Shown piece by piece: positions 26,211-35,721 of a stretch of DNA of 64,000 nucleotides. A model generated the notes under the pieces. That model had not been told where the DNA came from, ran no database searches, and worked only from the letters and a program-made list of their open reading frames with translations. How positions within the stretch are numbered: the stretch's first letter is position 1; each line of letters begins with the position of its first letter. Both the position numbers and the translations under genes were made by a program. The stretch lies in NCBI RefSeq assembly GCF_023715465.1, contig NZ_JAMBOE010000002.1:701104-765103 (forward strand). Reading direction: 5' to 3'. The stretch comes from Paenibacillus macerans. Lineage in GTDB: Bacteria > Bacillota > Bacilli > Paenibacillales > Paenibacillaceae.

Positions 26211-26397
26211 TTCACATACCTCCTGGTTAATTAAAATCTAAAGTTGTCGTTCTCTTTATTGTTTCCCACTTTGCCATAAAAGTCCAGTCCCCCTTCCTCC
26301 TTCAACATCGGCGACCTAACTGCACGGGTCAGCAAATGCCCAAAATTTTTATCATTTCGCCCTTTTCCCTACCCAAAATTTAAAAAATATGATATAC

Positions 26398-26410
26398 TGT
26401 AAGCGCTTCC
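26398..26410. promoter_or_regulatory. cre-like site at the LytTR gene promoter
   Basis: TGTAAGCGCTTCC agrees closely with the catabolite-responsive element bound by CcpA and overlaps the likely transcription start, just after a TATACT box (26393-26398). That position predicts repression by preferred sugars. Confidence 0.5.
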
Positions 26411-26437
26411 GTAGCATCATCTAAAGGGGGATTTGGT

Positions 26438-26794
26438 ATGATGAATGTCGGACTGGAAGAAAAAAACGTCTATGAGGAGCTCGATCCCCAAGACACGTAT
26501 TTCTTCAAGATTGGAGTTCACGGACTGGTTTGCTTTCATGGCAGGAATTACAGCATCAAACAGAGACTATCCGCCGAACAGACCTCGAAACTGATCTCGG
26601 ACCCTAACTTTTACCGCATTAGCACCAACTGTTACGTCAATTTATCCCAAGTCTCGGACATTCAGGACAATGTCGTCTATTTTCGGGATGAGCGGCATGG
26701 CATCAAAACGATCCATGTGCCGAAACGCAATCTGGGGCAAATGAAGCGGCTGATTCCATCCACAAGGCGTAACGTAACCGCTGGGGTCAACTAA
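26438..26794 (+). CDS. Stand-alone LytTR DNA-binding protein
   Basis: 118 residues made of a short N-terminal segment and a LytTR-type DNA-binding domain (about 20-112): YFFKIGVHGLVCFHG, FYRISTNCYVNLSQVSDI and KTIHVPKRNLGQMKRLIP correspond to the beta strands and the RS..N..V element. There is no receiver domain and no kinase near by. Such proteins are direct transcription factors, often for surface or competence functions; the target is unknown. GGGGG lies before ATG and a cre-like site overlaps the promoter. A strong terminator closes the gene. Confidence 0.8.
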   Translation: MMNVGLEEKNVYEELDPQDTYFFKIGVHGLVCFHGRNYSIKQRLSAEQTSKLISDPNFYRISTNCYVNLSQVSDIQDNVVYFRDERHGIKTIHVPKRNLGQMKRLIPSTRRNVTAGVN

Positions 26795-26826
26795 AGCCGG
26801 CATACCTTCGGAGCCAAATGGTCAAA

Positions 26827-26880
26827 GAAAAAGCAGCCTCGTTTGGGCGTCTTTTGCAGATGCCGGCGGGCTGCTTTTTC
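26827..26880. terminator. Terminator between convergent genes
   Basis: GAAAAAGCAGCC / GGCTGCTTTTTC arms with a 30-base partly paired loop; A and T runs on both sides make it usable in both directions. Confidence 0.7.
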
Positions 26881-26898
26881 TCGGTTTAAGCTTGCTTT

Positions 26899-27894
26899 CT
26901 ATTTCACGTAAAAACGGGCGGTTTCCTCCCAAATTTCTCCGGCATTCAAACTGAACAAGCCAATTTCCTCGCTCGGCAGCTTGACATTTGGAGCGTTGAC
27001 CAGGTTAATTTGCGGTTCAGGACAGAAAAATCCTTCCTTCGCCCCGTTGTTCCAAATCATCCACTGCTTGTAGGACGTTCCGACATCGTACACCAAAGTG
27101 ACGCCAAGTTTTGTGTCGGTTAGCTCCATCCGGTTTCTGCCGTTTTGCGGCAGGGCGGTGTAATGATTGTCCATCGACGCGAAAAACGGATAAATGCCTT
27201 CCCCCTGCATCTGCTTCTCCTCGCCGGTAAGCGGCTGGAACGAACCGGTCGGGAGCATCCGTTCGTTAAGCTGCCAACGCTCGCCGAGCGTTAACTTGAC
27301 GCGGTAATCCTTAGCGTTGCCTCCCGGCGCAAACGGAGCGTTTACCGCCGTATGGAAAGCGAGCAGGCAAGGCATCTCCTTTTCCCCGTCGTTACGTACA
27401 AACAGCTGCTGCGACAAGCCGTCGCCAGTCAGCGAATATTTCAGCCTTACCGTAAACTTGAACGGCAAATACCGGTACACATCGTGCTGCTCGTCAACGG
27501 TCACTTTGACCGAAACATAGCTTTCCAAAGGCGTGTGCCCGAAATCTTCCACCTGCCAAGGCGTCGTATGTAAAAAGCCGTGCAGGTGATTGCCCGTTGA
27601 AGCTTCATTTACCGGAAAACGATACACTTCGCCTTTCCAGGGGAACAGGCCGTCCTCGTACCGGTTCGGCGGGAACAGCACAGGGATTCCGTGTACGCCG
27701 GGATTGCTTTTGAAGTTTTCCATCTCGTCCTCCGCCGGTTCGCGCAGAAAACGGTAACCGCTTTCGACATCGCGAAACGCAATCAAATTGCCGCCGATTT
27801 CCGGCAGCATAACCGCCTCATACCGTCCGAATTTAAGCCACACCGCTTTTTCTCCCTGATAAGTTCCTTCATAAGCCGTTTTTTCTGCCATCAT
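26899..27894 (-). CDS. Aldose 1-epimerase/galactose mutarotase-like protein
   Basis: About 331 residues of the galactose mutarotase superfamily: the PEIGGNLIAFRDVESGYRFL start, GIPVLFPPNRYEDGLF, GNHLHGFLHTTPWQV (the His pair used in catalysis) and FCPEPQINLVNAPN near the end. It would interconvert sugar anomers in the cytoplasm; related proteins act on glucose 6-phosphate or galactose. ATG at 27894 follows GGGAG by seven bases; an upstream ATG at 27912 with AAAGG is also possible. Neighbouring MFS gene at 27998 is on the same strand. Confidence 0.85.
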   Translation of the reverse strand: MMAEKTAYEGTYQGEKAVWLKFGRYEAVMLPEIGGNLIAFRDVESGYRFLREPAEDEMENFKSNPGVHGIPVLFPPNRYEDGLFPWKGEVYRFPVNEASTGNHLHGFLHTTPWQVEDFGHTPLESYVSVKVTVDEQHDVYRYLPFKFTVRLKYSLTGDGLSQQLFVRNDGEKEMPCLLAFHTAVNAPFAPGGNAKDYRVKLTLGERWQLNERMLPTGSFQPLTGEEKQMQGEGIYPFFASMDNHYTALPQNGRNRMELTDTKLGVTLVYDVGTSYKQWMIWNNGAKEGFFCPEPQINLVNAPNVKLPSEEIGLFSLNAGEIWEETARFYVK

Positions 27895-27997
27895 TTCAAC
27901 TCTCCCTTCCATAATTAGCCTTTCCTGATCACCTTATTGTAATATACCTAAAGCGCGTACAAAAGTCATCTATCCTGCTCACAGAATGTTGCAGCAT

Positions 27998-29263
27998 TTA
28001 TGAAGCATCGCGCAAAATACGGCGGCCAAGCGATACGACCAGCAGGATCATCCCCGTCCCAACGGCGAGCTGCATACCGAACACCTGAATCCATTGCGGC
28101 CAGTGCACGATCCATCCCAGCACCTGACCGCCGAGCAGCGGCCCAAAAAAGGAAGCCACCCCGGTGATCGCGGAATACATCGCCATATACATCGGCCGTT
28201 CCGGTTTCGGTGTGTCACCGATCATAAAGTTGAATGCAAGCTGGTTGAAGCCGCCGACGCCGACGCCAAAAACCATATGGGCCAAAAACAGCACCGGAAG
28301 CATCGGCAAAAACGATAAGCCGCCCCAAATCAGAATCGAACACGCGATCAGCGGCAGCGTCCAGAACAGCAGGCGCCGGTTAGTGTAACGGGCGTTTAAA
28401 TTCCCCCATACGTAAAAGCTCGCCATCATAAATACCGTTTGCGTCACGCTAAGCAGCGATATCGTCTGGTAATTGATGTGCAGCAGCTCGAGCATGACGT
28501 AAGAATACAGCGGCACCACCAGGTTTTGCAAAAACAGAAAACCGCCCAGAAACAACGTCGACTTCATGAACGCCCCATCGGACAAAGGCTTGCGAAACAT
28601 CGGCAGGAACTTGCTTTCCGCCGAGCGTTCGAACGCCACATCGGGATAAAACAGAAAAATGACGATATTGGCCGTGATGCAGATCCACACGATGATATAC
28701 AAGTACAGAAACCCTTGCGCCCCGGGAAAATGGTCCAGCAGCATCCCGCCCAAAAACATGAATAACGTCCCCAGCGCATTCAGGAACGTATTGCGGATTC
28801 CGAAATACCTGCCCCGCACCCGCGCCGGGACGATATCGCTGATCAGCGAGTTCCAGAGCATGCCCCCGACCGTATTGAACACAAAAGCGATCACGTAAAA
28901 AACGATAAACGCCGCGACCCAATATGGCTGCGGGAACAAAAAGGGGACCAGCCCCGTACACCCCCACAAAATCCGGTGCAGCGCAATAAACAGCACCAGC
29001 GCCCATTTGCGGCTCGCCAGCCGTTGGATCAGATAGGCCACGGCGATTTGCGCGATATTGACAAAGGTCGTGATGGCCAAAACAAAGCCGATTTGGGCCG
29101 AAGTCGCTCCCAAATAGAGCAAATACCCCGTCAAAAACTGGCCGCCCAGCAGCGTTTGAAAGATCGTTGACGGCACGCCCTCCCAGGTGGCGATCGCCAG
29201 ATTGCGGCGCTGCTGCGAAGCTTTGCGGCGCGCAGATGGCTTGCTTTTCGCGTAACCTAACAT
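27998..29263 (-). CDS. MFS transporter
   Basis: 421 residues, about 12 membrane helices. A basic N-terminus (SKPSARRKASQQRR) precedes helix 1. The loop SLISDIVPARVRGRYFGIRNTF resembles the motif A/B region of MFS_1 members related to sugar or unknown-solute carriers, and the second half has FGVGVGGFNQLAFNFMIGDT. The substrate cannot be assigned. It lies 86 bases upstream of the mutarotase-like gene on the same strand, so a sugar is plausible. AGGGG is 11 bases before ATG. Confidence 0.8.
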   Translation of the reverse strand: MLGYAKSKPSARRKASQQRRNLAIATWEGVPSTIFQTLLGGQFLTGYLLYLGATSAQIGFVLAITTFVNIAQIAVAYLIQRLASRKWALVLFIALHRILWGCTGLVPFLFPQPYWVAAFIVFYVIAFVFNTVGGMLWNSLISDIVPARVRGRYFGIRNTFLNALGTLFMFLGGMLLDHFPGAQGFLYLYIIVWICITANIVIFLFYPDVAFERSAESKFLPMFRKPLSDGAFMKSTLFLGGFLFLQNLVVPLYSYVMLELLHINYQTISLLSVTQTVFMMASFYVWGNLNARYTNRRLLFWTLPLIACSILIWGGLSFLPMLPVLFLAHMVFGVGVGGFNQLAFNFMIGDTPKPERPMYMAMYSAITGVASFFGPLLGGQVLGWIVHWPQWIQVFGMQLAVGTGMILLVVSLGRRILRDAS

Positions 29264-29356
29264 GATGTCGGATACCCCTTACTCCACTCGATTAGTTATC
29301 TATACCAACGATTCATAGCTTCATTTCCCTTCATTACAAATACAAAGTATAATAAA

Positions 29357-29369
29357 TGTAAGCGTTACT
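29357..29369. promoter_or_regulatory. Weak cre-like site
   Basis: TGTAAGCGTTACT lies between two TATAAT boxes (29348-29353 and 29375-29380) upstream of the J-like membrane protein gene. It differs from the full cre consensus near its 3' end. Confidence 0.35.
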
Positions 29370-29421
29370 TTCCATATAATAAAATGACAGGATTTCAGAG
29401 CAAAATCAGAGGAGATAGGCG

Positions 29422-30327
29422 ATGGAGAAAGACATTTTAAAACAAGCATATGAGCAATTGGGCCTCCCCGAAAACGCTTCGCGCGAAGACGTCGAGAAAG
29501 CGTTCGACATTCTGCTGCGGAAATCCCGTTCCCGCCAGCAGGACGACCGGTTGGAGCAGGAATACGAAGCCAAGATCAAAGCCTACAAAACAATTATCGA
29601 AGCGGAAGAGCGGAGCAAAGTTGAGGAAATGAGCCGCCAAAGATACGCGAAATGGGGGAAATTTGCCGGCACCGCCGAGAAAATCGACGATTTTTTCCGG
29701 GTTTACAAAACGCACTGCATTATCGCTCTCGTAGCCATTATCGCTATCGTTTTTGGTCTTAACGCATACCTGGATCACCGCGAGGAGCAAAAAAGACTGG
29801 CCGCCCTCCCCCCTGTCGACTTGTCCATCATTATGGTCGGCAATTTCCTGACCGATGAGGCGAACGGCGGTACGGACGCACTGGCGCAGGCGATGACCGC
29901 CCAAATTCCGGATTTCAAACGCTTGGAGCTGGAGATGTTGTACTTGCCGGGACAAGGCGATTCGGGCATGGGCGGCGCGGACATGGCCTATCAGCAAAAG
30001 GCGCTGGCCGTCATTGCTACCTCGTCGCCGGATATTTATATTACGGACAAAGCCTCGTTCGATTGGCTTTCCGGAGGCGGCGCCTTCCGCAGCCTTGACA
30101 AGGAGGCGGCCGAACTGAAGCCCCTGCTGACCGATGACCGGATCCTGAAAGCCAAATCCGAGGATGACGGTCAGGAGCATGTATACGGCATTGATGTCAC
30201 AGGCAGCACCTTGGCCGACGAACTGCCATTAGCGAAACAGCAAATGATCTTCTCGCTGCGGGCGGACACGCCAAACGCCGACAAAGCGCTCAAGATGATC
30301 CGCGAATACCTCGAACACCTTCCTTAG
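29422..30327 (+). CDS. Membrane protein with degenerate J-like domain
   Basis: 301 residues. Residues about 5-60 look like a J domain (LKQAYEQLGLPENASREDVE and a second helix KIKAYKTIIEAEE), but the HPD tripeptide needed to stimulate DnaK is absent; the loop reads RSRQQDD. A single membrane segment follows (about 98-118, CIIALVAIIAIVFGLNAYL). The outer part (about 125-301) has phrases such as PDIYITDKASFDWLSGGGAF that recall extracellular solute-binding proteins. Function is unknown; a tether or signalling role is a guess. A terminator follows the stop directly. Confidence 0.75.
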   Translation: MEKDILKQAYEQLGLPENASREDVEKAFDILLRKSRSRQQDDRLEQEYEAKIKAYKTIIEAEERSKVEEMSRQRYAKWGKFAGTAEKIDDFFRVYKTHCIIALVAIIAIVFGLNAYLDHREEQKRLAALPPVDLSIIMVGNFLTDEANGGTDALAQAMTAQIPDFKRLELEMLYLPGQGDSGMGGADMAYQQKALAVIATSSPDIYITDKASFDWLSGGGAFRSLDKEAAELKPLLTDDRILKAKSEDDGQEHVYGIDVTGSTLADELPLAKQQMIFSLRADTPNADKALKMIREYLEHLP

Positions 30328-30351
30328 GCGGCAGACTAGCCGCCTTTTTTT
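30326..30351 (+). terminator. Terminator after the J-like gene
   Basis: AGGCGGC / GCCGCCT arms overlapping the stop codon, followed by seven T. Confidence 0.85.
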
Positions 30352-30390
30352 CACCATTGATTATCTCGCGGCAATCCTTTACAATAACCT

Positions 30391-30408
30391 CATAAACGCG
30401 CGTTTATG
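30391..30408. promoter_or_regulatory. Perfect LacI-type operator palindrome
   Basis: CATAAACGCGCGTTTATG is an exact 18-bp palindrome, 17 bases before the LacI gene at 30425. A close copy precedes the GH94 gene at 31550. This fits autoregulation plus control of the phosphorylase. Confidence 0.75.
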
Positions 30409-30424
30409 AAAGTGGGGACCTAAT

Positions 30425-31477
30425 ATGCGCAGTGAAGACATAGCCAAACTGGCCGGGGTGTCCCGCAGCACCGTATCACGGGTAATCAACAATTATCCGA
30501 ACGTTCCCGAGACGACGCGGGCCAAGGTGCTCCGGGTCATCAAGCAGCACCAGTACGAGCCGAACAGCTTTGCCAGGGCGCTGGCCGGGAAACGTACGGA
30601 TACGATCGGCTTGTTTGCGATCAGCATGACCGAACAGGAAAATGCCAGCCGGATCTATCAAAACAGCTACTTCGCCCCCATCGTCGACATGGTCGTCGAT
30701 ACGGCGAACGCCCGCGGGTTTTACGTTCTGATACATACCGTATACTCGCGCGACGAGTTTCAAAAGGTCAAGCAGGCTTTCCAGCAAAAGCGGATCGACG
30801 GCGGCATTTTGGTCGGCACGCAAAAAGACATCGAGCTGGTGCGGGAAATGGTCGATCAGAAAGCGCCGCTCGTGCTGGTCGATTACGACATTTCGGAAAT
30901 TATGGCGGAGCGGCTGAACAAAAACCATCTCACCGTCATTAACTCCATGGACTACGAAGGCACGGCCGAAGCGATCGAATATCTGATCGGCCTGGGGCAC
31001 CGCGACATCGGCATCATCAAAGGGAGCATGAACACCTACTCTGGCCGCGAGCGCTACTTGGCCTATGAGAGAACCTTGCAAAAACACGGGTTGCCGCTCC
31101 GCGATGACTTTGTTCTGGAGGGAGAATTTCTGAAGGAAAGCGCCTATCACGAAGCGAAACGACTTGCGCAGCAAGAGGAACTGCCGACGGCCCTGTTCTG
31201 CTCCAACGACGACATGGCGATCGCCGCGATGGAAGCGTTTGCCGAGCACGGGATCGCCGTTCCCGACCAGCTGTCGATCATCGGATTCGACGATGCTCAG
31301 CTGGCTTCGCGGATTACGCCCAAGCTGACCTCCGTCCGGCTCCCGGTCGATGAAATGGCCAAAGCCGCAGTATTAAAAGTGATTGAGCTGTGCGAAGCCG
31401 ATGAGGCGGCGTTCAGCACGGTCAGCTTCCCGACCCGGCTGGTGGTCCGGGACACCTGCAAGCCGCCCGCCCGCTGA
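30425..31477 (+). CDS. LacI-family regulator of the GH94 gene
   Basis: 350 residues: helix-turn-helix DIAKLAGVSRSTVSRVINN (about 4-22), hinge helix region (EPNSFARALAGKRT), then a sugar-sensing domain with GGILVGTQKD, GHRDIGIIKG, ALFCSNDDMAIAAMEAF and LSIIGFDDAQLASRITP. It lies 113 bases upstream of the cellobiose phosphorylase-like gene on the same strand, and both genes carry the ATAAACGCGCGTT operator motif. The inducer is probably cellobiose or a related disaccharide; this is inference. Confidence 0.9.
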   Translation: MRSEDIAKLAGVSRSTVSRVINNYPNVPETTRAKVLRVIKQHQYEPNSFARALAGKRTDTIGLFAISMTEQENASRIYQNSYFAPIVDMVVDTANARGFYVLIHTVYSRDEFQKVKQAFQQKRIDGGILVGTQKDIELVREMVDQKAPLVLVDYDISEIMAERLNKNHLTVINSMDYEGTAEAIEYLIGLGHRDIGIIKGSMNTYSGRERYLAYERTLQKHGLPLRDDFVLEGEFLKESAYHEAKRLAQQEELPTALFCSNDDMAIAAMEAFAEHGIAVPDQLSIIGFDDAQLASRITPKLTSVRLPVDEMAKAAVLKVIELCEADEAAFSTVSFPTRLVVRDTCKPPAR

Positions 31478-31549
31478 TCCGGCTGCGGCGGACCGCTTCC
31501 CCTTGCATATACGGGAAGCAGCCTATCCGCCGGGCGGCTTGCCGAGTGA

Positions 31550-31567
31550 AATAAACGCGCGTTCACA
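31550..31567. promoter_or_regulatory. LacI-type operator before GH94
   Basis: AATAAACGCGCGTTCACA shares the core ATAAACGCGCGTT with the perfect palindrome at 30391-30408; it lies 24 bases before the GH94 start codon. Confidence 0.65.
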
Positions 31568-31590
31568 AATGATAGGAGAGTGTTGTTTCC

Positions 31591-34035
31591 ATGAAATTCG
31601 GAGCTTTTGATGACAAGCGTAAAGAATATGTGATTAACACGCCGCAGACCCCTTATCCTTGGATTAACTACCTCGGCAATGAGCAATTTTTCGGACTTAT
31701 TTCCAATACGGCCGGTGGCTATTCGTTTTACCGGGACGCCCGTTTGCGCCGCTTGACGCGTTACCGTTACAACAACATCCCGCTGGATACCGGCGGCCGC
31801 TACTATTATGTCCGCGACCACGACAACGGCGACTTTTGGACGCCGGGCTGGATGCCGGTGAAGCGCGAACTGGACTTTTACGAATGCCGGCACGGCCTTG
31901 GCTACACCTCGATCACCGGCGAGCGCGGCGGCGTTTCCGTCACCCAATTGGCGTTCGTGCCGCTCGGCTACAATGGCGAAGTGCATCGTCTGACAGTGAA
32001 AAACACCGGCTCCCAGGTGAAAAAGGTATCCCTGTTCTCTTTTGCCGAGTTTTGCTTGTGGAACGCCCAGGACGACATGACGAACTTCCAGCGCAACCTG
32101 AGCACCGGCGAAGTGGAAATTTTGGATTCGGTCATTTACCACAAGACGGAATACCGCGAACGCCGCAACCACTATGCCTTCTACTCCGTCAATCGGGACA
32201 TCGACGGATTCGATACCGACCGCGAAGCGTTTGTCGGCCTGTACAACGGCCTGCATGAACCCCAAGTTGTCGTGGCCGGCAAAGCTGCCAACTCCGTGGC
32301 CAGCGGCTGGTCGCCGATCGGCTCCCATGAAGTGGTGCTGAAGCTCGCTCCCGGCGAGGAGCAAAGCCTTGTGTTCATCCTCGGCTATGTGGAAGTTCCC
32401 GAGGAAGAGAAATGGGAAGCTCCCGGCGTCATCAACAAAAAACCGGCGCTGGAAATGATTGAGCGGTTCGCCACCGATGCCGACGTGGATAAGGCGCTGG
32501 CGGAGCTGGCGGCTTATTGGGACGGCCTGCTCTCCAAATACCAAATCCAGAGCGGTGATGACAAGCTGAACCGGATGGTCAACATCTGGAACCCGTACCA
32601 GTGTATGGTTACGTTCAACATGTCACGTTCGGCGTCCTATTTTGAGTCAGGGATCGGCCGCGGCATGGGCTTCCGCGATTCGAACCAGGATTTGCTCGGG
32701 TTTGTGCACCAGATTCCGGAGCGGGCCCGCGAACGGATTCTCGACATCGCCGCCACCCAATTCGAGAACGGCAGCGCCTATCACCAATATCAACCGCTCA
32801 CCAAAAAGGGCAACAACGAAGTCGGCAGCGGCTTTAACGACGATCCGCTCTGGCTTATTCTCGGCACGGTCGCTTACATTAAAGAAACCGGCGATCTGAG
32901 CATCCTTGACGAGCAGGTTCCGTTCGACAGCAACCCGGACAACACCGCCACCCTGTTCGAGCATTTGAAGCGCTCCTTCTACCATGTCGTGGAAAATCTC
33001 GGGCCGCACGGGCTGCCGCTGATCGGGCGCGCGGACTGGAACGACTGCCTGAACCTGAACTGCTTCTCCAAAGAGCCGGGCGAATCGTTCCAAACGACGG
33101 CCAATATCGAAGGCCGGGTGGCCGAATCCGTGTTCATCGCCGGATTGTTCGTGTTCGTTGGCCCCGATTTCGCCGAGGTGTGCCGGATACGCGGGCTTGA
33201 ATCCGCAGCGGCCGAGGCGGAAGCACATGTGGAAAAAATGCGGAAGACCACGCTCGAACACGGCTTCGACGGCGATTGGTTCCTGCGCGCCTACGATCAC
33301 TACGGTCAAAAGATCGGCAGCAAAGAGAACGCGGAAGGGCAAATTTTCATCGAACCGCAAGGCATATGTGTCATGGCTGGGATCGGCGCCCGGGAAGGTC
33401 TGGCCGAGAAAGCGCTCGTCTCCGTAGCCGAGCGTCTCGATACCAAATACGGTATCGTGCTGCAACAGCCGCCGTATTCCAAATACTATCTGAACCTCGG
33501 AGAAATTTCGACCTATCCGCCGGGCTATAAAGAAAATGCCGGGATTTTCTGCCACAACAACCCGTGGATCATGATCGCCGAAACCGTACTCGGACACGGC
33601 AACCGGGCGTTTGAGGTATACGCGAAGATCGCTCCGGCTTACCTGGAGGATATCAGCGAAATCCACCGCATGGAGCCTTACGTATACTCGCAAATGATCG
33701 CCGGTAAAGATGCAGTCCGTCACGGCGAAGCGAAAAACTCCTGGCTGACCGGCACGGCCGCCTGGAACTACGTTGCGATCACGCAGGCGATCCTCGGCAT
33801 TCAGGCCGATTTTAACGGCCTCAAGGTAGATCCTTGCATTCCGTCAGCTTGGGACGGGTATGAAATCACCCGCGCCTTCCGCGGGGATACCTTCATGATC
33901 CGGATCAGCAACCCGAATCACGTGGAAAAAGGCGTGGCCAGCATCACTGTGGACGGCCAGCCGATTCAGGGCAACGTCATCGCCCCGGCCGGCGACGGCG
34001 GCGTGCACCGGGTTGAAGTAGTATTGGGCAAATAA
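31591..34035 (+). CDS. GH94 cellobiose phosphorylase
   Basis: 814 residues, the length of cellobiose phosphorylases. The N-terminal beta-sandwich (about 1-290) starts [18 protein letters not shown]; the (alpha/alpha)6 catalytic barrel includes [29 protein letters not shown] with the catalytic Asp near residue 482, and [20 protein letters not shown]. It splits cellobiose with phosphate into glucose 1-phosphate and glucose in the cytoplasm. No signal peptide. Controlled by the adjacent LacI gene. GH94 also contains chitobiose and cellodextrin phosphorylases, so cellobiose is the likely, not proven, substrate. Confidence 0.9.
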   Translation: MKFGAFDDKRKEYVINTPQTPYPWINYLGNEQFFGLISNTAGGYSFYRDARLRRLTRYRYNNIPLDTGGRYYYVRDHDNGDFWTPGWMPVKRELDFYECRHGLGYTSITGERGGVSVTQLAFVPLGYNGEVHRLTVKNTGSQVKKVSLFSFAEFCLWNAQDDMTNFQRNLSTGEVEILDSVIYHKTEYRERRNHYAFYSVNRDIDGFDTDREAFVGLYNGLHEPQVVVAGKAANSVASGWSPIGSHEVVLKLAPGEEQSLVFILGYVEVPEEEKWEAPGVINKKPALEMIERFATDADVDKALAELAAYWDGLLSKYQIQSGDDKLNRMVNIWNPYQCMVTFNMSRSASYFESGIGRGMGFRDSNQDLLGFVHQIPERARERILDIAATQFENGSAYHQYQPLTKKGNNEVGSGFNDDPLWLILGTVAYIKETGDLSILDEQVPFDSNPDNTATLFEHLKRSFYHVVENLGPHGLPLIGRADWNDCLNLNCFSKEPGESFQTTANIEGRVAESVFIAGLFVFVGPDFAEVCRIRGLESAAAEAEAHVEKMRKTTLEHGFDGDWFLRAYDHYGQKIGSKENAEGQIFIEPQGICVMAGIGAREGLAEKALVSVAERLDTKYGIVLQQPPYSKYYLNLGEISTYPPGYKENAGIFCHNNPWIMIAETVLGHGNRAFEVYAKIAPAYLEDISEIHRMEPYVYSQMIAGKDAVRHGEAKNSWLTGTAAWNYVAITQAILGIQADFNGLKVDPCIPSAWDGYEITRAFRGDTFMIRISNPNHVEKGVASITVDGQPIQGNVIAPAGDGGVHRVEVVLGK

Positions 34036-34078
34036 AAAAGCAGGGAAGGGGTAATCAATACCCCTTTCCTGCTTTTTT
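34034..34078. terminator. Bidirectional terminator between GH94 and amidase genes
   Basis: AAAAAAGCAGG... / ...CCTGCTTTTTT arms with an inner AGGGG/CCCCT stem, spanning the stops of two convergent genes. Confidence 0.9.
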
Positions 34079-35544
34079 CACCAGCTAGTATGCTGCCCCT
34101 CGCTGGACGATTCCAAATATTCTTTTATGCCATCCACAATAGCTTGAGCCGCCTTATATTGCATTTCATCGGAAAACATCGCTTCCTCATCGGATGGGTT
34201 GCTAAGAAAACCGACCTCTAAAAGAACCGCCGCCATATGGGTCTCTCTGATGACTTGAAAATTACCGTTTTTCACTCCGCGGTCTTTTAAACCCATGGCT
34301 TCCACTAACCGCTTATGAATGGTATCCGCTAATTCTTTGCTGCTGCTTCGCTGATAATAATAGGTTTCCGTCCCGGTCGTTTGCGGTGAGGAGAGGACGC
34401 TATTGCCATGAATCGAGACAAAAATGTCGGCATTTAATGCATTGGCCAACTCCACACGCTCTGTACGGGTGGGGTAAACATCGCTTTCACGTGTCATAAC
34501 AAGATTAATTTCCGGCTCTTTTAAAAGGAGTTCCTGGACCTTCAAAGCTAACGCCAGATTAAATTCCTTTTCATGTCTATTGCTGAAGCTGGTTGTCCCC
34601 GGATCGCTGCCGCCATGTCCCGGGTCAATCACCACTGTTTTAAGTCCTGGGTTAACAACAGGATCAACCGGATCAACAGGACCTACAGGATTAAAAGGAG
34701 CAGAAGGATCGGTAAAATCGGAGGCATTCTCCGAAAGGCCTAGATGAACAATAAGATTGCCTTCATTAAATTCATAATTATATTGCATTTCTTGACTTTC
34801 CTTTAACTCAACGACGATCCGGACTTGTTCCGGCTCCTGATTAAACAGCGAATATCTGATGTCGGCTATCTGGGAAGATCCGCTTACATCCAGTTTCCCG
34901 TTTAAGCCGGCATTTAATGGCTGAAAAGTGTCCGCAAATGCAGTGTTCGGCAAATCGATTACAATTCTCTCAGGATCCTGCAGTGTAAATATGTTTGGAG
35001 TAACTTGACCGCCCATAGATACAACCAGCTGATTATCGTTAAAATGGATTTCATTTATATGTATCGAAGAGTCAGCGGTATTTTTTTCGGACGGAATCGA
35101 ATTTTCTCCATTACTCGTAAGATACACAATCTTGTCGGTATTATTCCAACTTACCTTGAGACCCATTTGTTCACTAACAAAACGTATAGGAACTAGAACC
35201 GTATTTTTCTGCATCAAAGGTGCTGCGTTTAATAAGACCTGTTCACTGGAGACTTCCGCTTCTTTTTGACCTACTTTTAAAGATATCGTATTCGAATCGT
35301 TTTGGATTTTAACGTTCCGAGTCTTTTGGTCCCACTTGACATTAAATTTTAGATTTTCAGCCACAACTCTTATAGGGATCATTACATTATTATCTATATT
35401 GGCAACTTCCACATTCTCCGGAAGAGCGATTTCCTGGCCATCCAGCACAATCTTGGATTGCGCGGCTTTCGCATCGGTTTCATGCGGCAATAGAACGAAC
35501 GAGAAAATAAAACTCAAAAAAAATAATAAAATTGCTTTTTTCAT
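34078..35544 (-). CDS. Secreted N-acetylmuramoyl-L-alanine amidase with stalk and AMIN domains
   Basis: 488 residues: signal peptide (1-28), copper-amine-oxidase-like stalk domain (about 30-145; VMIPIRVVAENLKFNVKWD, VLVPIRFVSEQMGLKVSWN), AMIN domain (about 160-275), a Pro-rich linker (VGPVDPVDPV) and a C-terminal Amidase_3 domain (about 303-480). The Zn ligands are visible in DPGHGGSDPG, HEKEFN and SIHGNS, and the catalytic Glu in LLEVGFLSN. It cuts the bond between muramic acid and the stem peptide of the wall. AMIN usually directs such enzymes to wall sites. Single gene. Confidence 0.92.
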   Translation of the reverse strand: MKKAILLFFLSFIFSFVLLPHETDAKAAQSKIVLDGQEIALPENVEVANIDNNVMIPIRVVAENLKFNVKWDQKTRNVKIQNDSNTISLKVGQKEAEVSSEQVLLNAAPLMQKNTVLVPIRFVSEQMGLKVSWNNTDKIVYLTSNGENSIPSEKNTADSSIHINEIHFNDNQLVVSMGGQVTPNIFTLQDPERIVIDLPNTAFADTFQPLNAGLNGKLDVSGSSQIADIRYSLFNQEPEQVRIVVELKESQEMQYNYEFNEGNLIVHLGLSENASDFTDPSAPFNPVGPVDPVDPVVNPGLKTVVIDPGHGGSDPGTTSFSNRHEKEFNLALALKVQELLLKEPEINLVMTRESDVYPTRTERVELANALNADIFVSIHGNSVLSSPQTTGTETYYYQRSSSKELADTIHKRLVEAMGLKDRGVKNGNFQVIRETHMAAVLLEVGFLSNPSDEEAMFSDEMQYKAAQAIVDGIKEYLESSSEGQHTSW

Positions 35545-35673
35545 TTTACACCTCTATTATTGTCTCAAAACTTGTCTGAGTTCGCTATGGTTATATTTCT
35601 ACATTTATATACAAATCTCCTTCTAAGACTGCATTTTTTTCCATATTCCGAATTCCGATTTTTCGGCCAGACT

Positions 35674-35708
35674 AAAAAGAGCCGGCGCCACGATCGGCGC
35701 CGGCTCTT
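35674..35708 (-). terminator. Terminator of the DHA2 transporter gene
   Basis: AGAGCCGGCGCC / GGCGCCGGCTCT 12-bp perfect arms; T run on the minus strand. Confidence 0.88.
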
Positions 35709-35721
35709 AACGTCCCGTATC

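Noticed and set aside
31297-32544. 415-residue minus-strand frame across the LacI and GH94 genes
   Set aside because: It spans two well-supported plus-strand genes and shows no domain.
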